64,000 nucleotides of DNA, taken from JADFQT01 sp965216025. GTDB taxonomy: Bacteria; Chloroflexota; Dehalococcoidia; Lucifugimonadales; UBA3495. The translations under genes were made by a program, and so were the position numbers. Position 1 is the first letter of the stretch. Each line of letters begins with the position of its first letter. The notes under the pieces were generated by a model. It did not search any database. It was not told the DNA's origin and was given only the letters and a program-made list of their open reading frames with translations. This document shows positions 36,003 through 43,445 of this stretch, piece by piece. The stretch is from contig CBDCEX010000013.1 in the NCBI GenBank assembly GCA_965216025.1, forward strand, positions 310,001-374,000, in the 5' to 3' direction.

Positions 36003-36520
36003 CCGCCTATCTGGGCCTGGGCGCCAACCTGGGAGAGCGGGAAGTTCACCTGGCTCGGGCTGTCCATCTGTTGGCGGAAAGCCCGGCGGTCCAGATATCC
36101 CGGTCTTCTTCCATTTATCAAACGGCTCCCTGGGGATACCTGGAACAGCCGGATTTTCTCAACAGCGTGCTGGAGATAGAGACGACTTTAGACCCGGTGC
36201 CGTTATTGGAACTGACCCAGAGCATAGAGCGGCGGATTGGCCGGCAGCCAGGAATACGCTTCGGACCCAGGCTGATCGATGTCGACATCCTGCTTTACGG
36301 CGAACAGTCGGTACGACTTGAGGAGCCGGACCTCCAGATTCCCCACCCCAGGATGCATCTCCGAGCATTTGTACTGGTGCCGCTGGCAGAGCTGGCGCCA
36401 GGCCTGATCTTGCCAGCATTCTCGGCCGGGGTTGAAGAGTTGCGAGACGGCGTAGACGGCAGGGAGGGCGTGATATTCTGGGGTCCGCCGCCGGCTGTGG
36501 CCCCGGATGGCAGTTCTTGA
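35990..36520 (+). CDS. folK: 6-hydroxymethyl-7,8-dihydropterin pyrophosphokinase
   Basis: 176-aa HPPK, the step before FolP. AYLGLGANLGEREVHLARAV, SIYQTAPWGYLEQPDFLNSV, and FGPRLIDVDILLYGE followed by IPHPRMHLRAFVLVPLAELAP are the HPPK landmarks, including the DVDILLYG metal site. The ATG at 35990 (MDALTAYLGLG) is chosen over the upstream in-frame ATG at 35945, as it matches the family start and sits in the end of folP, consistent with translational coupling. Confidence 0.93.
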   Translation: MDALTAYLGLGANLGEREVHLARAVHLLAESPAVQISRSSSIYQTAPWGYLEQPDFLNSVLEIETTLDPVPLLELTQSIERRIGRQPGIRFGPRLIDVDILLYGEQSVRLEEPDLQIPHPRMHLRAFVLVPLAELAPGLILPAFSAGVEELRDGVDGREGVIFWGPPPAVAPDGSS

Positions 36521-36570
36521 AATTAAAAATGTTTCCAGCAAGATCATATATCCCATAGGAACTCCTCCGG

Positions 36571-36599
36571 TTGACAATCTCATCAGCCTACCCCATATT
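36571..36599 (+). promoter_or_regulatory. Candidate sigma-70 promoter of groEL
   Basis: TTGACA (36571-36576), a 17-base spacer, and CATATT (36594-36599), in the 197-base gap before groEL. No CIRCE inverted repeat (TTAGCACTC...GAGTGCTAA) is seen, so HrcA control is not indicated. Confidence 0.45.
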
Positions 36600-36717
36600 T
36601 GTATAGGCGATTTTACCTTTCCGATTTGCAACCTGGTTAGCAACCCTAGTAGCGGCCAGGCATACGGAAAAATAAGAGGCGAAATAGCCAAAATATTTCG
36701 TCCGCAAGGAGATAGGG

Positions 36718-38343
36718 ATGGCCGAGAAGCAACTGTTATTCGATGAAGAAGCCCGCGCCAGCCTGATGCGAGGCGTGAACCACTTGGGGCGATTGGTAGG
36801 GGTCACTCTTGGGCCCAGCGGGCGTAACGTCCTGCTCTCCCGGGTTTGGGCCTTGCCGGTGGTGTGCAGCGACGGCGTTACCATCGCCAAAGAGGTGGAA
36901 CTGCCCGACGCGTATGAAAACATGGGCGCTCAGCTGGTGAAAGAGGCGGCGGCCAAGACCAACGACGTGGTGGGAGACGGCACCACAACCTCTGTGGTGC
37001 TCGCCCAGTCAATAGTCCGCGGTGGTTTTAAGAACATCGCGGCGGGCGCCAACGGGCTATCCCTCAAGGCCGGAATCGATAAGGCCGTGGCTGTCGTCAT
37101 TGATGAAATAGCCCGGATGTCAATCTCGGTGCAAGACCAGGAGCAGGTGCGCCGGGTAGCCGCCCTGTCCGCTCACGAGGAAGCCATGGCCGGGATGATT
37201 GCGGAAGCCATGGATAAAGTGGGACGGGAAGGCGTCATCACCGTCGAGGAGTCCAAAACCCTGACCGACGAAATCGACGTGGTTGAAGGCATGCGCCTGG
37301 ACCGAGGTTACCTCTCGCCTCACTTCGTCACCGATCCCGAGCGCATGGAGGTAAGCCTGGAAGAACCCCTGTTTTTGATCACCGACCGAAAGCTAAGCTC
37401 GACCAGCGACATCGTCCCGACTCTGGAGAAGGTCGCTCAGGCTGGTCGCCGTCCCCTGGTGGTAATCGCCGAGGACGTAGATGGGGAGGCCTTGGCAACC
37501 CTGGTGGTAAACAAGATTCGGGGCATGCTCGACTGCGTGGCCATTAAGGCGCCGGGCTTCGGGGACCGCCGCAAGGCGCTCCTGGAAGACATGGCCATTA
37601 TGACCGGCGGCACCGTAATCAGCAGCGATACCGGCCTGGGGCTGGATTCGGTGGAAATCTCCCACTTGGGGTCCGCGCGCAGGCTGATGGTGCTGAAGGA
37701 CGAAACAACTATCGTTGAAGGTCGTGGCCCAGTGGACGCGCTGCAGGGCCGCATTGAGCAGCTTCGGGTGCAAATAGAAGACACTACCTCGGACTATGAC
37801 CGGGAGAAGCTGCAAGAGCGTCTCGCCTCCCTGGCCGGAGGAGTGGCCGTGATCAAGGTGGGCGCCGCCACCGAGCCCGAGCTGAACGAGCGCAAGTCCC
37901 GGGCGGAGGACGCTTTATCGGCAACCCGTGCCGCAGTTGAGGAAGGGATCGTTCCGGGTGGCGGGGTGACCCTGGTTCGGACGGAAGGGCTATTGCGGGA
38001 CTTGGAAAGCAGTCTGTCCGGCGAAGTGGCCCTGGGAGCGCGTCTGGTAAGGGAGGCTCTGAGCGCACCCCTAACCCTGATCGCGGAAAACTCCGGGCAT
38101 CGGGGAGAAGTGGTGTTGGAACACGTCCGCGAGGGAGAGGGAGACTGGGGCTTCGACGCGGAGGTTGGCGAGTACACCAACCTGATGGAACGGGGCATTA
38201 TCGATCCCGCCAAGGTGGTTCGGTCCGCGCTGCAAAACGCGGGCAGCATCGCGGGAATGATGCTGACGACCCAAGCGGTGGTGACCGAGATTCCGAAACA
38301 CGTGCCCCTGCCCGCCGACATTCAGGACTTCATGCACGACTAA
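36718..38343 (+). CDS. groEL: 60-kDa chaperonin GroEL
   Basis: 541-aa group I chaperonin. LLFDEEARASLMRGVNHLG, TLGPSGRNVLL, the ATP-binding VGDGTTTSVVLAQ, and the C-terminal GGGVTLVR region are present. AAGGAG precedes the ATG. Two oddities: there is no groES next to it, and the C-terminus ends IQDFMHD without the Gly-Gly-Met repeat tail typical of the principal GroEL. This suggests a secondary paralogue or one working with a distant GroES. Confidence 0.93.
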   Translation: MAEKQLLFDEEARASLMRGVNHLGRLVGVTLGPSGRNVLLSRVWALPVVCSDGVTIAKEVELPDAYENMGAQLVKEAAAKTNDVVGDGTTTSVVLAQSIVRGGFKNIAAGANGLSLKAGIDKAVAVVIDEIARMSISVQDQEQVRRVAALSAHEEAMAGMIAEAMDKVGREGVITVEESKTLTDEIDVVEGMRLDRGYLSPHFVTDPERMEVSLEEPLFLITDRKLSSTSDIVPTLEKVAQAGRRPLVVIAEDVDGEALATLVVNKIRGMLDCVAIKAPGFGDRRKALLEDMAIMTGGTVISSDTGLGLDSVEISHLGSARRLMVLKDETTIVEGRGPVDALQGRIEQLRVQIEDTTSDYDREKLQERLASLAGGVAVIKVGAATEPELNERKSRAEDALSATRAAVEEGIVPGGGVTLVRTEGLLRDLESSLSGEVALGARLVREALSAPLTLIAENSGHRGEVVLEHVREGEGDWGFDAEVGEYTNLMERGIIDPAKVVRSALQNAGSIAGMMLTTQAVVTEIPKHVPLPADIQDFMHD

Positions 38344-38397
38344 TTCCCTGGACTAATTCCTACGTGGTCTGCTGAACTCTGCCAGAGAAGAGGACGA

Positions 38398-38916
38398 ATG
38401 CTGGACCGGGGCTCCATACTCCACCTGGTCCAGAACTCGCCGCCTCTATTGGCCGGCTTTCCCTCTTTGGACCAGCAGCTCCAGCCCAACGGGTTCGACC
38501 TGACCCTTGGCCAAGTTGCTCGGTTGACCTCAGCCGGTTACATGGGAAACGGTCCGGACCAGCGGGGGTTGAGCGATACCCAGCTCTTGGAATTCGACCG
38601 GTCGGGCTGGCTGCACCTGGCTACCGGTTCCTACCTAATCACCTTCAACGAGGTGGTCAATCTTCCCCTGGATTTGATGGCTCTCGGCCGCCCCCGCTCC
38701 AGTCTGCTCCGTAGCGGGGTCAGCATTCACACCGCGGTTTGGGACGCCGGGTACCAGGGTCGTTCCCAGGCTCTGTTGAGCGTCTATAATCCAGATGGGT
38801 ACCAGGTTCAAAAAGACGCCAGGCTGCTACAACTGGTATTCTTTCGGCTGGAGCAACCCTTGAACCAAGGCTACCAAGGACGATTTCTGGGGGAAAATCT
38901 CCAACCGCCGGGTTAA
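38398..38916 (+). CDS. dCTP deaminase / dUTPase-family protein
   Basis: 172-aa trimeric dUTPase-fold protein. QPNGFDLTLGQVARL, PRSSLLRSGVSIHTAVWDAGYQGR and the C-terminal QGRFLGENLQ resemble Dcd and archaeal-type dUTPases. It hydrolyses dUTP or deaminates dCTP, keeping uracil out of DNA. The motifs alone do not separate the two. It lies 55 bases after groEL and 48 bases before queG on the same strand, possibly in one transcript. Confidence 0.85.
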   Translation: MLDRGSILHLVQNSPPLLAGFPSLDQQLQPNGFDLTLGQVARLTSAGYMGNGPDQRGLSDTQLLEFDRSGWLHLATGSYLITFNEVVNLPLDLMALGRPRSSLLRSGVSIHTAVWDAGYQGRSQALLSVYNPDGYQVQKDARLLQLVFFRLEQPLNQGYQGRFLGENLQPPG

Positions 38917-38963
38917 GATTATGCCCGGGTTAAGAATATTCCTGGATATTACACCAAGAAAAC

Positions 38964-40178
38964 ATGAGCTCCCTCAAGAACACAGCTTTGCCAGCTTCCG
39001 ATATCAAAGCAACGATAAAAGATATCGCCACCGGCCTGGGCTTTGACCTGGTCCGCGTCACCTCAGCCGAAGAGTTCGCCGACGATCGGAAAATCGCGCT
39101 GGAGCGCATCCAAGACGGTCTGATGGACGGTTTGCCCTGGTACACGCCGGCCCGGGTGAAGCGGGGAACCACCCCCCAGGAGCTGCTCCCCGGGGCTCGT
39201 TCCATCATTTGCTTGGGGCTCAACTACCATCGCCCTCAGGCCCCCTCGCAGACCCTCTCAGGCGATTACCAGCAGCTCACCGGCCGAGTTGCCAGCTATG
39301 CCCAGGGAAGAGACTACCATCGGGTTATGAAGCAGCGGATGCGCGGGCTGGTGGAGGAGTTATCCCATCGCCTGGAAACTGAGCTGGCCGCTCGCTGGTA
39401 CGTGGATGACGGGCCCATGCTGGATCGCGCGGCTGCCAGCCGTTCCGGGCTGGGCTGGTTTGGCAAGAACACCAACATTCTCAGCCCGGGTCTGGGCTCC
39501 TGGATATTCTTGGGACAAATAATCACCGACCTGGAACTGGAGCCGGATCCGCCACTGCAAAAAAGCTGTGGCAGCTGCGTCCGATGCATCGAAGCCTGCC
39601 CCACGGGAGCCATCGTTGGCCCCTATGTGCTGGACAACACCAGGTGCATTTCCTACCAGACGATCGAAAACCGCGGCGCCATCCCCCGGGAGCTCCGCCC
39701 CCTGATGATGGACTGGATATTTGGGTGCGACATTTGCCAGGAGGTGTGCCCGGTCAACCGCAAAGCCCCCACCACCAGGGAGCCCGCTTTTCATAGAGAC
39801 GACCACAGAGACGACCTGTCTACCCTGGACCTGCTGGAGCTTCTGTCGCTTACGGAAGAAGATTTTCGCGAAAGGTTCGCTGGTACCCCCATCATGCGCG
39901 CCAAGCTAGTGGGATTAAAGCGCAATGCCTGCGTCGCCCTGGGGAACCGCCGCCAGCCGTCGGCAGTCCCGGCGCTGTCCCAGTCCCTGCATGAGGATGT
40001 GGCCCTGGTGCGGGGTCATGCCGCCTGGGCGTTGGGGCAGATTGGCGGCGAAGAGGCCCACCTGGCATTGCAACAGGCCATGGCAGCGGAGCTGGATGCA
40101 GAGGTTTCGGAAGAGATAAACGCCGCGCTGGCCGAGTTTGAATCCCCGGCCGGGTTTGAATCATCAGGGCCCCGCTAG
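38964..40178 (+). CDS. queG: Epoxyqueuosine reductase
   Basis: 404-aa iron-sulfur, cobalamin-dependent enzyme making queuosine at tRNA position 34. An N-terminal region contains the catalytic-Asp segment (RWYVDDGPMLDRAAASRSGLG). Two 4Fe-4S clusters follow: CGSCVRCIEACPTGAI with CISYQTIENRG, and GCDICQEVCPVNRK. The last 90 residues form HEAT repeats (VPALSQSLHEDVALVRGHAAWALGQIG), as in longer QueG/YjeS proteins. Its B12 requirement links with bluB in this window. Confidence 0.93.
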   Translation: MSSLKNTALPASDIKATIKDIATGLGFDLVRVTSAEEFADDRKIALERIQDGLMDGLPWYTPARVKRGTTPQELLPGARSIICLGLNYHRPQAPSQTLSGDYQQLTGRVASYAQGRDYHRVMKQRMRGLVEELSHRLETELAARWYVDDGPMLDRAAASRSGLGWFGKNTNILSPGLGSWIFLGQIITDLELEPDPPLQKSCGSCVRCIEACPTGAIVGPYVLDNTRCISYQTIENRGAIPRELRPLMMDWIFGCDICQEVCPVNRKAPTTREPAFHRDDHRDDLSTLDLLELLSLTEEDFRERFAGTPIMRAKLVGLKRNACVALGNRRQPSAVPALSQSLHEDVALVRGHAAWALGQIGGEEAHLALQQAMAAELDAEVSEEINAALAEFESPAGFESSGPR

Positions 40179-40283
40179 CCCCTTCTGAACTACAGGTCTG
40201 CATCTGATGTCCCGGTATATTGGACGAAAAACCTCTCCACCGTCTCTACACGCCGGGTCAAATGCTGCTCCGCCAGAGGGAAT

Positions 40284-40889
40284 TCAGGCCCGGGCCGCTT
40301 GCTCCGGAGTCGATCCCACCGGGGCCGGTGTCGCTACGGCCGCCGGGTCGCGACCAGCCTGACCCGCCCGATTACCCCCGCCCCGCCGCTTACGGGACCG
40401 GCTCTTGGCCTTGGTTGGCGCAGGCGGCTGATACCGGTATTCGCTGCCCAACCTCATCTTCTTCATTTCCTCTTCTATGATGAAGAAGTCGTTCTTGGGC
40501 AGCAGATGCAGGTTGCCCTGGAAGGCCATATACCAGTTCTCCGGGGGCCAGCGTCGCACGTAATCCAGGCGGTGGGCCAGGAGTCCGGCCTGCATATACT
40601 GGGATTCGTCCAGGACGAATTCCGGTTTGATGCCAATTCGGTAGGGCCAGCCGGTGTTGCCTTCCTTCTGCCAGGGAGATTCGCTGTCGTCTTCGTAGGA
40701 AGCGGTGACGGTAGCCGTAGCGGTGAAGCGGCGGATGCCCGTCACGTAAAAAAGCACTCGGTCGCCAACCTCAACTCGCTGCACCTTCCGCCGGTGCTGA
40801 GACTTCAGCCCTTGCGAAGCAAACCCTAAGCTCTGAGTAATCTTAAAGTTTTCCTCATTGGAGGTTATCATCCAGAAATTGCGGGGCAT
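40284..40889 (-). CDS. EVE-domain protein
   Basis: 201-aa protein with an N-terminal EVE (PUA-like) domain, residues 1-140: MPRNFWMITSNEENFKI, VEVGDRVLFYVTGIRRFTA, and the RWPPENWYMAFQGNLHLL segment. EVE domains bind modified bases in RNA or DNA. The C-terminal 60 residues are basic and Ser/Ala/Gly-rich (KSRSRKRRGGGNR), unlike the EVE core, and probably disordered and nucleic-acid binding. Single gene between queG and the thiolase region, convergent with queG. Confidence 0.85.
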   Translation of the reverse strand: MPRNFWMITSNEENFKITQSLGFASQGLKSQHRRKVQRVEVGDRVLFYVTGIRRFTATATVTASYEDDSESPWQKEGNTGWPYRIGIKPEFVLDESQYMQAGLLAHRLDYVRRWPPENWYMAFQGNLHLLPKNDFFIIEEEMKKMRLGSEYRYQPPAPTKAKSRSRKRRGGGNRAGQAGRDPAAVATPAPVGSTPEQAARA

Positions 40890-41058
40890 CCTTCACCTCT
40901 TGCTATGGCTGCGCCGGCTGCGATGCGCTGGCCAAGTCCCGAATCCAAAGATCCTAAGAACTAGCGGCTTCAAAACAGTATCTTCTACCATTTTATCATG
41001 GTGCGGTTACCGGCGGAGATACCCGGTCTTGATCATATATAGTTCAGCTTGGACCTAG

Positions 41059-41229
41059 AAACTCGGACGGAAACCCCGATTCTCCCCAAGTCGTCGTTTT
41101 CTTAGCGACGATTGTCGATGTAACAGTGGGTTCTTGAACCGTATTACAGATACTATCATGCCACATAAGACTATAATACGTCTGTCCGGCGTAGCGCGAA
41201 ACCCGGCCAATGGCTTTCCGGCCAGACCT
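41059..41229 (+). mobile_element. 171-bp MITE-like element, copy 1
   Basis: Flanked by CTAG at 41055-41058 and 41230-41233. Its ends are related inverted repeats: AAACTCGGACGGAAACCCC on the left, and AGGTCTGGCCGGAAAGCC on the right when reversed. A second copy of the same length and about 87% similar by eye lies at 60895-61065 in reverse orientation, also flanked by CTAG. No ORF inside. CTAG target duplication is typical of the IS701 family, so a related transposase may move it. Confidence 0.8.
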
Positions 41230-41419
41230 CTAGCCGTTGTCCTGAGCTGGGTTGTTGGTATATTATCAGGCAGGTTTTCCTCAGATTAACCTTGGGTTGA
41301 TTCCCCGGCAGCCAACGTCGAATGCCCGTCGACCCACCAGCCGGTTTCAAGCATTGGGAAGGAACAGAGCACCAGATCAGATATCCATATCAAAAGATAC
41401 ATTGGGGAGGCAAAAGGAA

Positions 41420-42595
41420 ATGGCGTCTAGCAGCTCCAGACAGCGGGAAATAGCCATTGTGGGAGTGGCGGAGTCCGACGAGATGGGCACCGTTCCCAAT
41501 AAGTCGTCCCTCCAGCACCATGCCGAGGCGGCTTACAACGCTTTAGAGGACGCCGGACTGTCCAAAGGGGACGTGAATGGGCTGATGACGGCCGGTTTTT
41601 CAACCCTGACCACCGCCGAGTACCTGGGCATTCAGCCCGCCTTCACCGATAACACCTCGGTGGGGGGCTCATCATTTGTGATCCACATTGCCCATGCCGC
41701 CGCCGCGATTCGGGCGGGTTACTGCGACACGGTGCTGATCACCCACGGGCAGGCCGGCCGGTCCACCCGGGCGCGGGTGCCCGCCGACGCCAACCTGCCG
41801 GTGGCCCAGTTCGAGTCACCCTACGGCCTGGTCGGCCAGCCGGTTAATTACGCCCTGGCCTGCACCCGCTACATGCACGAGTTCGGCGAAGACCGCACCC
41901 GTGAAGCGATGGCGGAGATAGCCGTTTCCACCAGGAAGTGGGCCAATTTGAATCCCAAGGCCGTGATGCACGACACGCCCATGAGCTTCGACGACTACCA
42001 CGACTCCCGCTGGGTGGCCTGGCCCTTCCACCTGGTCGACTGCTGTCTGGTAACGGATTCCGGGGCGGCCATCATCGTGACCACGGCGGAAAAGGCGGCG
42101 AATTGCCGGAAGCAGTCGGTGTGGGTTCTGGGCGCAGCCGAGGGACACGACCACGGCCTCATCAGCACCATGCCGTCCTTTACCTCCCTCATCGCCCGGG
42201 AGTCCGGGCCCAGTGCGATGGGCCGGGCGGGAATTACCCACGACGACATCGACCTGACGATGATCTACGACTCCTTCACCTATACGGTGATGCTGACCCT
42301 GGAGGGGCTGGGGTTTTGCGGTACCGGCGAAGTCGCCGACTTTATCGCCGGCCAGCGGACCGCCCCCGGCGGCGACTTTCCCTTGAACACCAGCGGCGGC
42401 GGACTCTCTTACACCCATCCCGGCATGTACGGGAGCTTTTTGCTGGTGGAGGCGGTCCGGCAACTGCGGGGCGAGTGCGGCGACCGGCAAGTCAAACACC
42501 GGCGAGACGCCAGCCAAAATCCTAAGATATCCATCGTGAACGGCACCGGCGGATCCCTGTCCTCTACCGGCACCGTGGTGCTGGCCACCGACTAG
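41420..42595 (+). CDS. Thiolase-family protein (lipid-transfer/acetyl-CoA acetyltransferase-like)
   Basis: 391 aa from ATG 41420, which has GGGGAGG upstream; an in-frame 41252 start gives a 56-residue unconserved extension. REIAIVGVAESDEMG, SVGGSSFVIHIAHAAAAIRAG and the C-terminal SGGGLSYTHPGMYG and NGTGGSLSSTGTV resemble non-condensing thiolase-like proteins (SCP-x type) of Actinobacteria and Chloroflexi. The active-site Cys of true thiolases is replaced by Ser in the VGGSS segment. These proteins are often paired with an OB-fold DUF35 partner, which is not found here. Function uncertain. Confidence 0.85.
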   Translation: MASSSSRQREIAIVGVAESDEMGTVPNKSSLQHHAEAAYNALEDAGLSKGDVNGLMTAGFSTLTTAEYLGIQPAFTDNTSVGGSSFVIHIAHAAAAIRAGYCDTVLITHGQAGRSTRARVPADANLPVAQFESPYGLVGQPVNYALACTRYMHEFGEDRTREAMAEIAVSTRKWANLNPKAVMHDTPMSFDDYHDSRWVAWPFHLVDCCLVTDSGAAIIVTTAEKAANCRKQSVWVLGAAEGHDHGLISTMPSFTSLIARESGPSAMGRAGITHDDIDLTMIYDSFTYTVMLTLEGLGFCGTGEVADFIAGQRTAPGGDFPLNTSGGGLSYTHPGMYGSFLLVEAVRQLRGECGDRQVKHRRDASQNPKISIVNGTGGSLSSTGTVVLATD

Positions 42596-42633
42596 CAGTC
42601 TTTGATTACCCAGAAATCGGGGAGCGAGCGACT

Positions 42634-42749
42634 GCCGTTTGCCCTGAGGCTCTCGAAGGGCGATGACGGGATATTTTCAGAGCAGAGGAGCGAAGCAATC
42701 TCTCCTTCTCACATGAGATTGCTTCGGGCCTGCGGCCCTCGCAAAGACA
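42634..42749 (+). repeat. Dispersed intergenic repeat, partial copy E
   Basis: Contains cctgaggctctcgaagggcg, cagagcag, ggagcgaagcaatctc and gagattgcttcgggcctgcg, ending cctcgcaaagac. The left half of the family is missing. It fills the gap between the thiolase and flavin reductase genes. Confidence 0.7.
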
Positions 42750-42839
42750 GTTGATAGACCCTTGCGCCGGCTACCATTGCTGGCCAGCGGCATCGCCAGC
42801 GACTATAATTGGGCCAAAGGCTATGGTAAAGGATGAGAT

Positions 42840-43325
42840 TTGAGCTCCTTAAATGATTTCCGAGCGGCTATGTCCAGATTCGCTACGGGAGTAACCGTGG
42901 TGACCAGCCTGGACGACCAGGGAGAGCCCCATTCGATGACCGCCAATGCCTTCACTTCGGTATGTTTGGATCCTCCAACGGTATTGGTATGCGTGGCCCA
43001 CGGCACCCACACCTATGGATATGTGGAGCGCATCGGAAAATTCGGGGTCAATATCTTGAGCGAAGAGCAAGAGGATCTGGGCGCCTACTTCGCCAAGCGG
43101 CCGGAGGACCGCACTGGAGACATGAACTACGAGTACACCATGTCCGAAGGGGGTGTTCCTATTTTGGAGGGCTCCATGGTGTCTTTCTGCTGTGTTGTGG
43201 TTGGTACCCACGTATGCGGTGACCACACGGTCTACCTGGCAGAAGTAAAAGAGGTTCGCCAGAATGAGGATGGCGAACCCCTGATGTTTTATCGCAGCCG
43301 GTGGTATCATCCGGCTCGACCGTAA
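42840..43325 (+). CDS. Flavin reductase-like, FMN-binding split-barrel protein
   Basis: 161 aa. FRAAMSRFATGVTVVTSL, HSMTANAFTSVCLDPPTVLVCV and GKFGVNILSEEQEDL are the landmarks of the flavin-reductase (HpaC/DIM6-NTAB) family, which reduces flavin with NAD(P)H for partner monooxygenases. It starts with TTG at 42840, with AAAGGATG seven bases upstream; no ATG is suitable. A partner such as one of the three luciferase-like oxidoreductases is possible, but none is adjacent. Confidence 0.9.
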   Translation: MSSLNDFRAAMSRFATGVTVVTSLDDQGEPHSMTANAFTSVCLDPPTVLVCVAHGTHTYGYVERIGKFGVNILSEEQEDLGAYFAKRPEDRTGDMNYEYTMSEGGVPILEGSMVSFCCVVVGTHVCGDHTVYLAEVKEVRQNEDGEPLMFYRSRWYHPARP

Positions 43326-43445
43326 CTGGCGGCCCGACCATAACTCGGCCCGGCCTTTATTTTATCCTTATTTTGTCCGGGCCGAAACCTGTTGGACCTT
43401 CTCGCAGCCCTGCCGCAACCGCGCTCCCAATTTCCAACTTGGTGG

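Noticed and set aside
36521..36717. CIRCE operator before groEL
   Set aside because: No TTAGCACTC/GAGTGCTAA inverted repeat is present.
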